DNA from: JBHHZI01 sp046757965
GTDB lineage: Bacteria; Acidobacteriota; Polarisedimenticolia; SMYD01
Direction: 5' to 3'
NCBI GenBank assembly: GCA_046757965.1
Contig: JBHHZI010000023.1
Coordinates: forward strand, 1 to 30,081
Length of the DNA stretch: 30,081 nt
Shown here in pieces: positions 8,814 to 15,802 of the stretch. Each line of letters opens with the position of its first letter. Position 1 is the stretch's first letter. The position numbers were made by a program, and so were the translations under genes. The notes beneath the pieces are model-generated. The model was given only the letters and a program-made list of their open reading frames with translations, did not search any database and had not been told where the DNA came from.

Positions 8814-9683
8814 GTGCCGCCAGACGCCGGTCCCGGCCCCGAATCGACATCAGGCCCCGTCGAGCCAGGCGACATCGCGGCGGAGATCGAGACTCGCCTG
8901 GCCGATGGAGCCATCGACCTGCCGGTTCTCCCCAGGGTGGCCACGGAGGTTGTCGACCTCACCTCCAGGCCGGACAGCGCGACCTCGGACCTGGTCGATC
9001 TCATCCACCGCGACCAGGCGCTCGCCGCCAACGTCCTGCGTGTGGCCAACTCAGTGCTCTACGGCGGACGGATCCCCATCGTCTCCCTGCGCCAGGCCAT
9101 CGCCCGGCTCGGCATGGAGGTGCTGTCGCAGATCGCCCTGACCGCCTCGATGCAGACCGATCTGTATCGCGTCCCGGGCTACGAGGAGGAGATTCACCGG
9201 CTGTGGCGCCACGCGCTGGTCACCGGCCAGCTCGCGCGGGAGATCGCGCGCGACAGACGCCAGAATGTCGAGAGCGCGTTCCTCTGTGGCCTCCTCCACG
9301 CCGTGGGCAAGCCCGTGGTGCTGAAGATCCTCTCGGACCTGACGCCCGCCGGAACCCTGGATCTCGAGATGGTCCATCGTCTCACCGACGAGTTCCAGGT
9401 CGAGGCCGGCACCATGCTGGCGGCGGAGTGGAACCTGCCCGATGACGTGACTGAGGCGATGGTCGTCTGCGCGAATCCGGCGCGGGTCACCGATTGCTCC
9501 GCCGGGCCGATCATCGCCACCGTGGCTGCCGCCCTGGGGCGTCATCTGCTGGGTGAGGACCCCGACATGGACCTCACCAACCACCCCGGAGTGGCGCAGC
9601 TCAACATCGATCCCGACGCACTCGACAGCCTCATCGCCCGCAGCGAGGAGATCCTCGAGCGAGTGGATACGCTGGCGGGATGA
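8814..9683 (+). CDS. HDOD domain protein with degenerate HD motif
   Basis: A 289-residue HDOD (HD-related output) domain protein of a regulatory type. GTG 8814 is chosen because GAGGAG lies seven bases upstream; the frame stays open much further upstream but there overlaps the aminopeptidase gene. The HDOD core begins at LPVLPRVATEVVDLT (about residue 36), with IHRDQALAANVLRVANSVLYGG and the SLRQAIARLGMEVLSQIA helix. At the place of the HD dyad the protein reads LLHAVGKPVV (His162-Ala163), so the metal-binding aspartate is missing. Many HDOD proteins lack catalysis and act as scaffolds in signalling or cell-cycle control. The stop overlaps the ATG of the flavoprotein stub (ATGA). A second HDOD gene at 17746 keeps the HD pair. 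Confidence 0.9.
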   Translation: MPPDAGPGPESTSGPVEPGDIAAEIETRLADGAIDLPVLPRVATEVVDLTSRPDSATSDLVDLIHRDQALAANVLRVANSVLYGGRIPIVSLRQAIARLGMEVLSQIALTASMQTDLYRVPGYEEEIHRLWRHALVTGQLAREIARDRRQNVESAFLCGLLHAVGKPVVLKILSDLTPAGTLDLEMVHRLTDEFQVEAGTMLAAEWNLPDDVTEAMVVCANPARVTDCSAGPIIATVAAALGRHLLGEDPDMDLTNHPGVAQLNIDPDALDSLIARSEEILERVDTLAG

Positions 9684-9916
9684 CCCCCGACGACAGCTAC
9701 GATGTCCTGGTCATCGGGAGCGGTCCTGCCGGACAGAAGGCCGCCGTCCTGGCGCCCGGGCACTGCCGGCTCCGGTGCGCTCGACCGGATTCCGCACGAG
9801 ATCTGCACCGGCCTGCCGCTGCCCTCCGTCCAGGACCGCCGGTCAGGCGCTGGAGTTGCCGGGCTTCTTCTTCAGGACGGCCAGTTGGTCGCGGTAGGCG
9901 GTGCGGGCGGCGATGA
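9680..9916 (+). pseudogene. Stub of an SthA-like FAD/NAD flavoprotein gene
   Basis: An ATG overlapping the HDOD stop opens a frame whose first 25 codons read like the start of soluble pyridine nucleotide transhydrogenase or dihydrolipoamide dehydrogenase: SYDVLVIGSGPAGQKAAVLA, with the GxGxxG dinucleotide-binding loop. After about position 9754 similarity stops abruptly, and the rest is Arg/Pro/Ala-rich sequence that ends at 9916 inside the antisense TerB-like gene. No continuation (CxxxxC redox site or GTIPSKTL-type segment) is recognisable in the other plus-strand frames before 9842. This looks like a 5' remnant left by a deletion or rearrangement, or an assembly join. A short functional peptide is unlikely. 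Confidence 0.7.
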
Positions 9917-10397
9917 AGTCGTCGTGGTCGAGCTTGAGTTCCTGGCAGATCACGCGGATCTCATTGTCCTCCACGGTCGAGACGGTCTCGTCGGCTGCCG
10001 ACACCGCGAACAGGCAGTCGATGAGCGCCCGCTTCTGCTCCCGGCTGGCAAGCCGGGAAAACTCCCGCGTGACCAGATAGTTCTCCGTCGACCCGAAGAG
10101 AAGATTCTGGCTCTTGGCGATCTGGACCACCAGGATCGCCTGGTCCTCCGGTAGACCGGCTCGCTCGATCATCACCCGTTCCATGGCGTGAGTCTCCGCG
10201 GCACTGATATCCAGGTCGGCATGGGCCACCCTCCCGAGGATGTAGGCCCACGCGGCAAGCAGGCGGGCTCGCTCCGGATCCATCCGGTCGAGCGCGTCGA
10301 CGATCTTGCGCACGGTCGCCGTCTCGGCCCCCGGGGACGCGGCCGCCGGCGCAGTCGTCTCAGGCAGCCCGAGCAGTCTCGCGAGGAGAGAGGCCAT
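9843..10397 (-). CDS. TerB-like (tellurite resistance/DjlA N-domain) protein
   Basis: A 184-residue soluble protein. I start it at ATG 10397 (MASLLARLLGLPE); longer readings add Arg-rich sequence typical of a shadow frame. After a Pro/Ala linker it has a TerB-like all-helical domain: RARLLAAWAYILGRVAHADLDISAAETHAMERVM, with the acidic pattern typical of TerB metal-binding helices, then a second helical repeat (LFAVSAADETVSTVEDNEIRVIC). TerB proteins are linked to tellurite and envelope stress, and the exact role is unknown. It is the last gene of a terC - PGPGW - terB run, 52 bases after its neighbour. The C-terminus is KKKPGNSSA. Confidence 0.8.
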   Translation of the reverse strand: MASLLARLLGLPETTAPAAASPGAETATVRKIVDALDRMDPERARLLAAWAYILGRVAHADLDISAAETHAMERVMIERAGLPEDQAILVVQIAKSQNLLFGSTENYLVTREFSRLASREQKRALIDCLFAVSAADETVSTVEDNEIRVICQELKLDHDDFIAARTAYRDQLAVLKKKPGNSSA

Positions 10398-10449
10398 GAT
10401 CACCCACAGGTTAGCACCGCGTTCCGCCTCCACCCGCCCGGCGGCCTCC

Positions 10450-10752
10450 CTACCGGGCAGTCGATGGCGGATCCTTCCGCGGCGGCTCCGTGCCGGTGCC
10501 GGAAGATGCGGGCCGGCCGCGGCGCAGCAGGTCGCGTACGGAGCGCGACACCGCCTGACCATCTGTCTTGAAGCGACGGAGAAGGCGGCGCGCCCAGACC
10601 CACTCGGTGGCCAGGATGGCCAGGCCGACCAGGATCACCAGGATCCCCGGTCCCGGGAGCACCAGCAGGGCCACGCCGAACAGCACGACCGTGGCGCCGA
10701 TGAGGGTGACCACCAGGCGGCGGACGTTGCGATAGGTCCAGCCCAGATTCAT
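10450..10752 (-). CDS. Small PGPGW-type membrane protein
   Basis: A 100-residue membrane protein with the signature VLPGPGILVILVGLAILATEWVWA, in the PGPGW / TIGR02611 style. Two adjacent hydrophobic helices (about residues 13-52) are separated by the PGPG turn and followed by a basic, Arg-rich cytoplasmic tail. The ATG at 10752 has a textbook AGGAGG five bases upstream, so the longer reading from 10788 is rejected. Function is not known for the family. Its place between terC and the TerB-like gene suggests a shared role in membrane or metal stress (inference). Confidence 0.88.
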   Translation of the reverse strand: MNLGWTYRNVRRLVVTLIGATVVLFGVALLVLPGPGILVILVGLAILATEWVWARRLLRRFKTDGQAVSRSVRDLLRRGRPASSGTGTEPPRKDPPSTAR

Positions 10753-10798
10753 CGTTCCTCCTGGCGGCTCCCTGCCGGGCGGGCACATGGCGCGCCTC

Positions 10799-11815
10799 TC
10801 ACGCCGGCGTCCGGGCCCGACGCCGGGCCTCGCGATGGGCGGTCACGACCGATGCCAGGACACCGATGACCAGGATGACGGCGATCATCGCCAGAGACAC
10901 CAGGATCGGAATCGGGTAGGTGTGCGAGAGCAACATCTTCACGCCGACGAAGGCCAGGATGAACACCAGGCTGGCCTGCAGGTAACGGAACTTCTCCATC
11001 ACGCTGGCCAGCACGAAGTACATCGAGCGCAGGCCGAGAATGGCGAACACATTGGACGTGAAGACGAGAAACGGATCCGTCGTGATGGAGAAGATCGCGG
11101 GGATCGAATCCACGGCGAAGAGCAGGTCGCTGGTCTCGATGACGAGAAGAGCGAGGAAGAGCGGCGTGACCGCCCGCCGGCCGTCGATGCGGGTGAAGAA
11201 GTTGTGGTTGCTGATTCGCGTGGACACGGGCAGGAAGCGCCGCACCAGACGCACGAGGAGGTTGTTCTCCGGGTCGATCTCGTCGTGATGCGCCACCATC
11301 ATCTTCACGGCGGTGACGATCAGCAGAGCACCCAGGACGTAGATGATCCAGTCGAACATCCGGATCAGGGCCACCCCCACGCCGATCATCCCGCCGCGCA
11401 TCACCAGGGCGCCGAGCACACCCCAGAAAAGGAGCCGGTGCTGGTACCGGCCCGGCACTCGGAAGTAACGCATGATGATGGCGATGACGAAGATGTTGTC
11501 GAGGCTCAGCGATTTCTCGATGAGATAGCCGGTCAGGAACTGCAGGGCTGCGTGCCGGCCGGCAAGATCGTGGCCGAGCGCCTCGCCGATACCGAACCAG
11601 TGGTGCTCGTACATCGGGTAGATCAACCCGTTGAACACCAGGGAGAGGGCCACCCAGAACGCCGTCCAGCCGAGAGATTCCCGGATGGAGACCTCGTGAT
11701 CGCGGCGATTGAAGACACCGAGATCGAGCGCCAGGAGAAAGACGATCAGGGCGATGAACGAGGTCCAGAGCCAGATGATGACGGACTCCTCCAGGCGGGA
11801 GAGAAACCGTATCAC
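10799..11815 (-). CDS. TerC family integral membrane protein (Alx-like)
   Basis: A 338-residue multi-pass membrane protein of the TerC/Alx family, members of which are linked to manganese export and to metalation of exported proteins. Diagnostic parts are LLALDLGVFNRRDHEVSIRESLGWTAFW, the EKSLSLDNIFVIAIIMRYF block, MRGGMIGVGVAL, and ETSDLLFAVDSIPAIFSIT with the membrane aspartates conserved in the family. The start is taken as GTG 11815, which has no clear ribosome site; the earlier reading to 11959 runs through an untranslated-looking leader. A GGAGGAG at codons 8-10 precedes no standard start codon. A terminator-like hairpin ends only 13 bases upstream, implying regulated read-through. Downstream are the PGPGW and TerB-like genes, probably co-transcribed. 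Confidence 0.93.
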   Translation of the reverse strand: MIRFLSRLEESVIIWLWTSFIALIVFLLALDLGVFNRRDHEVSIRESLGWTAFWVALSLVFNGLIYPMYEHHWFGIGEALGHDLAGRHAALQFLTGYLIEKSLSLDNIFVIAIIMRYFRVPGRYQHRLLFWGVLGALVMRGGMIGVGVALIRMFDWIIYVLGALLIVTAVKMMVAHHDEIDPENNLLVRLVRRFLPVSTRISNHNFFTRIDGRRAVTPLFLALLVIETSDLLFAVDSIPAIFSITTDPFLVFTSNVFAILGLRSMYFVLASVMEKFRYLQASLVFILAFVGVKMLLSHTYPIPILVSLAMIAVILVIGVLASVVTAHREARRRARTPA

Positions 11816-11828
11816 AGGAACGGGGACG

Positions 11829-11874
11829 AAAAAATCTGACCGCCCGCCGGGAGGGGGAGTGTGGACCGGCGGGC
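11829..11874 (-). terminator. Intrinsic terminator/attenuator before terC
   Basis: On the minus strand a perfect 9-bp stem, GCCCGCCGG / CCGGCGGGC (11866-11874 and 11842-11850), with a 15-base loop is followed after 7 bases by six T (11829-11834). It lies about 80 bases past the aguA stop and 13 bases before the terC start. It can end the aguBA message, act as a terC attenuator, or both. Confidence 0.65.
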
Positions 11875-11920
11875 GATCAGTCCCCGAGGAGGGGCGTCGA
11901 GTTCCGAGATTACGCGAACG

Positions 11921-11957
11921 GCGTGTAAATGTCCCCCGGCGCGTGTAAAAAGATGTC
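11921..11957. repeat. Imperfect direct repeat in the terC leader
   Basis: GCGTGTAAATGTC (11921-11933) and GCGTGTAAAAAGATGTC (11941-11957) share GCGTGTAAA and ATGTC ends, with starts 20 bases apart, about two helical turns. The second copy overlaps the aguA stop and a TTGACA hexamer on the minus strand. This is an AT-rich island in GC-rich DNA, so an operator is possible. Confidence 0.45.
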
Positions 11958-13035
11958 AAGCATCCGGCTGGTTCTGCGTGCAGCAGTGAATCGCGCCTCG
12001 TCCGACGACGAGATCCGTCGCATGGATCCCCACGACACGGCGCGTGGAGAACACGCCGGCAAGTCTGGCCAGCGCCGTGCGGTCGTGGGGATCATTGAAC
12101 GTCGGCACCAGCACGCTGCGGTTGGCGATGTAGAAGTTGGCATAACTCGCCGGCAGTCGCTCGCCCCGGTAGAACAGCGGCTGCGGCATGGGCAGCGTGA
12201 TGATGCGCAGCGGGCGGCCGGCCGGGTCGGTCATCTCCCGCAGGCGGCGCAGATTCGCCTCCAGCGGTGCGTGATTCGGATCCTGCGGGTCGTCCTCGCG
12301 AACGGCCACCACCGAGCGTGCCGAGACGAATCGCGCCAGGTCGTCCACGTGGCCGTGCGTATCATCGCCGGCGATCCCCTCGCCCAGCCAGAGCACCTTG
12401 AGGACGCCAAGCTGTTCGGCGAAGATGCGTTCCAGCCTCCGGCGCCCCAGGCCGGGATTGCGCGCCTGGGTGCGCGACAGCAGGCAGGACTCGGTGGTGA
12501 TCAGGAGCCCCCGACCGTTGACATCGATGCTGCCACCCTCGAGGATGACGGGGACCGGTTCTCCCTGCCCCCGGCGCCGGCATGGCACGAAGCGCCGGAG
12601 CCCGAGGTCGCGTGCGAGACGCCGGCCGATGGCATCATCGTGGTGCCACTCCGGATAACGTGCCCAGCCGTTGAAACCCCAGTCGACGAGGGCCACCTCG
12701 CCCGGGCGCCGGACGAAGGTGGGAACGGTGTCCCGCGTCCACGACCGATCGGTGCGGACGACGTGAAACCGCACACGGGCCAGGTCGACGTTCACGTCCA
12801 CAAGAACACGCCGCGCTCGCCCGCGGGCCGCCGGGTTCTCCACCAGGATGTCGACCGGTTCTCCCCGGACCAGTTCACGGACGATCTGGGCGTACACATG
12901 CGGGATGGCGCGGGCCTTGCCCGGCCAGTCGTCGGCGTGCGGCCAGGCCATCCAGGTGGCGGCATGAGGGTCCCACTCCGCCGGCATCACGAATCCCGCC
13001 GCGGCCGGGGACACGGATCCCGGCGCCCCGCTCAC
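11956..13035 (-). CDS. aguA: Agmatine deiminase
   Basis: Converts agmatine to N-carbamoylputrescine and ammonia in the cytoplasm, the second step of the arginine decarboxylase route to putrescine. The 359-residue length fits the family. Visible landmarks are MPAEWDPHAATWMAWP, the RDTVPTF (W-x-RDxxP) substrate segment, VDWGFNGW, LEGGSIDVNGRGLLITTESCLL, GDDTHGHVDDLARF with the catalytic His, and the C-terminal GAIHCCTQNQP with the nucleophile Cys351. The start is GTG 13035, three bases after the aguB stop; a shorter start at MPAEW (residue 17) remains possible. It forms an operon with aguB. No arginine decarboxylase gene is in the window. Confidence 0.95.
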   Translation of the reverse strand: MSGAPGSVSPAAAGFVMPAEWDPHAATWMAWPHADDWPGKARAIPHVYAQIVRELVRGEPVDILVENPAARGRARRVLVDVNVDLARVRFHVVRTDRSWTRDTVPTFVRRPGEVALVDWGFNGWARYPEWHHDDAIGRRLARDLGLRRFVPCRRRGQGEPVPVILEGGSIDVNGRGLLITTESCLLSRTQARNPGLGRRRLERIFAEQLGVLKVLWLGEGIAGDDTHGHVDDLARFVSARSVVAVREDDPQDPNHAPLEANLRRLREMTDPAGRPLRIITLPMPQPLFYRGERLPASYANFYIANRSVLVPTFNDPHDRTALARLAGVFSTRRVVGIHATDLVVGRGAIHCCTQNQPDA

Positions 13036-13038
13036 CGA

Positions 13039-13923
13039 TCAGTGACCCAGGAACCGGGCCGCGAGCCCGGCGTACGCGTCGATGCGCCGATCACGCAGGA
13101 ATGGCCACTCCCGACGGACACGCTCGATGAGCGAGGGATCGACGCGCGCGACCACGATCTCGTCGGCCACCGGCGAGGCCTCCGCCACCACCCGGCCCAC
13201 AGGATCGATGACACAGGATCGGCCCCAGAACTGGATGCCGCCGGCTGGCGATGCCTCGTGGCCGGTGCGGTTGACGGCGGCCACGTACACGCCGTTGGCG
13301 ATGGCGTGAGCACGGTGCATGGTCAACCAGGCATCGCACCAGGCCGGACCCTCGCCATCGCGCTCCCCGGCGAGCCAGCCGATGGCGCTCGGAAACACCA
13401 GCACGTCGGCGCCGTCCAGCGCCGCGAGGCGCGCCGCCTCGGGATACCACTGGTCCCAGCAGATGAGAACGGCGACCCGGCCCACCGCGGTGTCGAACGC
13501 GGTGAACCCCGCATCACCCGGGCTGAAGTAGAACTTCTCGTGAAACTGCGGGTCATCCGGTAGATGCATCTTGCGATAGATCCCCGCCAGCGATCCGTCA
13601 GCATCGATCACCGCCGCGGTGTTGTGGTAAACCCCGCGCGCCCGCCTCTCGAACAGGCCCGCGATCACGACGACCTGCCGCTCCCGGGCCACCTTGGCCA
13701 GGATCCGGGTCGTCGGCCCGGGGACCGGCTCGGCCAGATCGAACGCGCCCGGGTCCTCGCTCTGGCAGAAGTAGCGGCTCCGGAACAGCTCCTGGGTACA
13801 GATCAGCCGGGCACCTGCGTCGGCCGCCGCATGGAGCGCCACGACCACCTTCTCCAGGTTGGCGGCGGCATCGTCTGCACAGGCCTGCTGCAGCAGGGCG
13901 ATCTGAAAGTGATTCTCCGACAT
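13039..13923 (-). CDS. aguB: N-carbamoylputrescine amidase (nitrilase superfamily)
   Basis: Hydrolyses N-carbamoylputrescine to putrescine, CO2 and ammonia. It has 294 residues, the family length. The nitrilase catalytic triad is visible: Glu45 in ICTQELF, Lys118 in YRKMHLPDD, and Cys155 in LICWDQWYPEAAR. Further family marks are FHEKFYFSPGD, ADVLVFPSAIGW and FWGRSCVIDPVGRVV. Substrate assignment rests on these motifs together with the directly following agmatine deiminase gene; the pair gives a full agmatine-to-putrescine route. A good promoter lies 15 bases upstream of the ATG. Confidence 0.96.
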   Translation of the reverse strand: MSENHFQIALLQQACADDAAANLEKVVVALHAAADAGARLICTQELFRSRYFCQSEDPGAFDLAEPVPGPTTRILAKVARERQVVVIAGLFERRARGVYHNTAAVIDADGSLAGIYRKMHLPDDPQFHEKFYFSPGDAGFTAFDTAVGRVAVLICWDQWYPEAARLAALDGADVLVFPSAIGWLAGERDGEGPAWCDAWLTMHRAHAIANGVYVAAVNRTGHEASPAGGIQFWGRSCVIDPVGRVVAEASPVADEIVVARVDPSLIERVRREWPFLRDRRIDAYAGLAARFLGH

Positions 13924-13938
13924 TGGCCAGGTTTGCCT

Positions 13939-13967
13939 ATCCTATTGATGGCACAGGAGAATGACAA
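13939..13967 (-). promoter_or_regulatory. Candidate sigma70 promoter of aguBA
   Basis: On the minus strand TTGTCA (13962-13967) and TAGGAT (13939-13944) are separated by exactly 17 bases, matching five and four of six consensus positions. The -10 lies 15 bases before the aguB ATG, giving a very short leader. Confidence 0.5.
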
Positions 13968-14095
13968 GACCGGCGAACCCCGGAGCGCGCTCGTGCGTCC
14001 TCCTTGTGACGGAGGCGAAAGAAGTGACCCTTGCGCCGGCACGGTGACATCTCGACAGGAAGCGGGACGGCTCCATCGCCGGTGGGCTGGCCCTG

Positions 14096-14473
14096 ATGAT
14101 TCTCGGCGGGATCTTCCTGATGAACACCGCCTTCAACTGGGACTTCCAGTGGCTCGAGACATGGTGGCCGCTGGCGCCCGTCGGTTTCGGCGCCTGGCTG
14201 TTCGCCAAGGGGCTCGCCGACCGCCGTCGCGCCTCGCGATCGATCGTCTCCGCGTTTCGCCGCTCTCCTCACGTCGCCAGGGCCGGCCGAGGAAGTGGCC
14301 CCTGTGAGGGAACGAACGACGGCCGCAACACCAGTCGGACCGCGACCGATTGCGTTCGACACGGGCGGGTGCGAAGATGGAGCCGCCATGCACGGCGGCA
14401 TCGACTACCAGACGGTGATGGAGGAGGCGCTGCAGGGCGTTGTCCGGCGCCTGCTGGATCAGACCGCCCGTGA
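14096..14473 (+). CDS. Small membrane protein, 5' region interrupted by an in-frame TGA
   Basis: The first ATG gives LGGIFLMNTAFNWDFQWLE followed by WWPLAPVGFGAWLFAKGLADRRRAS, two short hydrophobic helices and a basic tail. This resembles small DUF5668/LiaF-TM-like membrane proteins. The better start is GTG 14024, eight bases after GGAGG, in the same frame; it reads seven codons and then TGA at 14045-14047, after which the frame resumes with HLDRKRDGSIAGGLAL. That suggests a nonsense change, a read error, or reinitiation downstream. Beyond about residue 55 the sequence becomes Arg/Gly/Ser-rich and overlaps the start of sspB by 86 bases, so the true C-terminus may lie earlier through a frameshift. 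Function unknown. Confidence 0.45.
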   Translation: MILGGIFLMNTAFNWDFQWLETWWPLAPVGFGAWLFAKGLADRRRASRSIVSAFRRSPHVARAGRGSGPCEGTNDGRNTSRTATDCVRHGRVRRWSRHARRHRLPDGDGGGAAGRCPAPAGSDRP

Positions 14474-14879
14474 CGGCCTGCCGGGAGACCACCACTTCTA
14501 TATCGGCTTTCGCACCGCGGACACCGGCGTCGAGATGCCGGCGAGCCTGAGCAACCGCTATCCGAAGGAGATGACCATCGTCCTGCAGCGGGAGTTCTGG
14601 GGACTGGTGGTCGACGATGCCGGGTTCTCGGTCACCCTGCGTTTCTCCGGCAAGCCCGCCGACCTGCGCGTGCCCTTCGCCGCGCTGACGAGCTTCGTGG
14701 ATCCCTCGGTTCCGTTCGGATTGCGTTTCGATTTCGAGCTGGGCGGAGATCCCGCTGCAACGGACACGGCGACGGACGATGCCCGGACGATGGTCCCTCC
14801 GGTGTCCGTCCTGCGAGCCACCGGGGCGCCGTCCGCGGGCCAGGTGGTCTCCATCGACGAGTTCCGCCGCAAGGACTGA
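14388..14879 (+). CDS. sspB: ClpXP protease specificity-enhancing factor SspB, alphaproteobacterial type
   Basis: A 163-residue adaptor that delivers ssrA-tagged and other substrates to ClpXP in the cytoplasm. The sequence matches the alphaproteobacterial-style SspB core: a VVRRLLDQTARDGLPGDHHFYI block, RYPKEMTIVLQREFWGL, VTLRFSGKPADLRVPFAALTSF, and VDPSVPFGLRFDF. An acidic/Thr linker (about residues 120-148) leads to a tail ending QVVSIDEFRRKD, which looks like the ClpX-binding peptide. ATG 14388 is chosen over an upstream start at 14295 because the domain begins there and GGAG lies six bases ahead. The next gene starts two bases after the stop. Confidence 0.9.
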   Translation: MHGGIDYQTVMEEALQGVVRRLLDQTARDGLPGDHHFYIGFRTADTGVEMPASLSNRYPKEMTIVLQREFWGLVVDDAGFSVTLRFSGKPADLRVPFAALTSFVDPSVPFGLRFDFELGGDPAATDTATDDARTMVPPVSVLRATGAPSAGQVVSIDEFRRKD

Positions 14880-14880
14880 G

Positions 14881-15561
14881 GTGGTCGGCCTGTCGGACGA
14901 GGACTGGCTGCAGCGCTGGTCGGACCACCGCATCCCTTTCCACGAGTCCCGGGTCAATCCTCTTCTCCTCCGACACGCATCGGCCTGGAACGGCGGGCAG
15001 CCGGTGGAGCGGCTCTTGGTGCCGTTCTGCGGCAAGAGCGTCGACATGGTCTGGCTGGCCCGGCACGCCGGGGAGATCGTGGGCGTCGAGCTCTCCGCCC
15101 TCGCCCTGCGGGAATTCCACGCCGACAACGGCCTGCAGTTCGTGGAGGTTCACGAGCCGCCGTTCGGTGTCTTCCGGGCGAAATCCATCACGACTCTGGC
15201 GGGTGACTTCTTCCACCTCACCGCCGGACGGTTCGGTCGATTCCAGGCAGCCTATGACCGCGCCGCCCTGATCGCCCTCCCGGCAGCGGGGCGACCCGGC
15301 TACGTCGATCACCTGCTCAGCCTGCTTGCCGCCGGAGCACGGATCCTGCTCATCACGCTTGAATTCGCTCCCGAGGAGATGTCGGGGCCACCCTTCCCGG
15401 TGGACCGGGCCGAGGTCGATCGCCTCTTCGGACGATGCGCCGCCGTGGTGCCGCTGTCCCGCGATGAGGTGACGGCGGTCGACCACCCCCTTCTTGCCCG
15501 TGGCCTGAGCCGTCTTCACGAGGCGGCCTATCTCATCACGGTCCAGCCCACTGACGATTGA
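14881..15561 (+). CDS. Thiopurine S-methyltransferase-like SAM methyltransferase
   Basis: A 226-residue class I methyltransferase of the TPMT family. Family marks are DWLQRWSDHRIPFHESRVNPLL at the N-terminus, LLVPFCGKSVDMVWLARHAGEIVGVELS (the SAM-binding motif I region), and YDRAALIALP as the motif IV equivalent. TPMT enzymes in bacteria transfer methyl groups to sulfur, selenium or tellurium compounds. This may matter because a terC/TerB-like cluster is about 3 kb away, but the link is only inference. GTG 14881 lies two bases after the sspB stop, with AAGGA eight bases upstream; longer readings overlap sspB. The native substrate is unknown. Confidence 0.88.
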   Translation: MVGLSDEDWLQRWSDHRIPFHESRVNPLLLRHASAWNGGQPVERLLVPFCGKSVDMVWLARHAGEIVGVELSALALREFHADNGLQFVEVHEPPFGVFRAKSITTLAGDFFHLTAGRFGRFQAAYDRAALIALPAAGRPGYVDHLLSLLAAGARILLITLEFAPEEMSGPPFPVDRAEVDRLFGRCAAVVPLSRDEVTAVDHPLLARGLSRLHEAAYLITVQPTDD

Positions 15562-15802
15562 TCGGGACTCCTGACGCCCGGCGGAGATGAACCCGCCGGC
15601 AGCCGGTCCCGAATCGAGACCACCGGGGGTTCAGCATCTGAACGGACCGTGGCCGGGAAAGAAGCTTCTCGGCTCGCCTTCCGCACCTCCTGGCCCGGAC
15701 GAGCGGGCCGGGTCTCCGACTCGCGCAAGTCCCTTAGATCTCCCTCAATTCCGCCCGGATCCGACCGATACGGGGTTGCGCGATCCGCGTGGGGAGAAAG
15801 GT

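Noticed and set aside
11816..11959. N-terminal extension of TerC to 11959
   Set aside because: It would translate the terminator hairpin, T-run and direct repeats, and adds Arg/Ser/Pro sequence absent from TerC proteins.
11931..11959. sigma70 promoter built on TTGACA (11954-11959, minus)
   Set aside because: No -10-like hexamer at 16-18 bases; GGGGAC lies there. Only the -35-like hexamer is real.
11929..13563. 544-codon frame antisense to aguA and aguB
   Set aside because: Covers two confidently assigned genes with catalytic residues on the minus strand; composition is that of a shadow frame.
15587..15802. N-terminal extension of the PilB-like protein from ATG 15587
   Set aside because: Low third-position GC compared with the gene body, Pro/Ser/Gly-rich sequence, and GGAG directly abutting the ATG. 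GTG 15803 has a better site.
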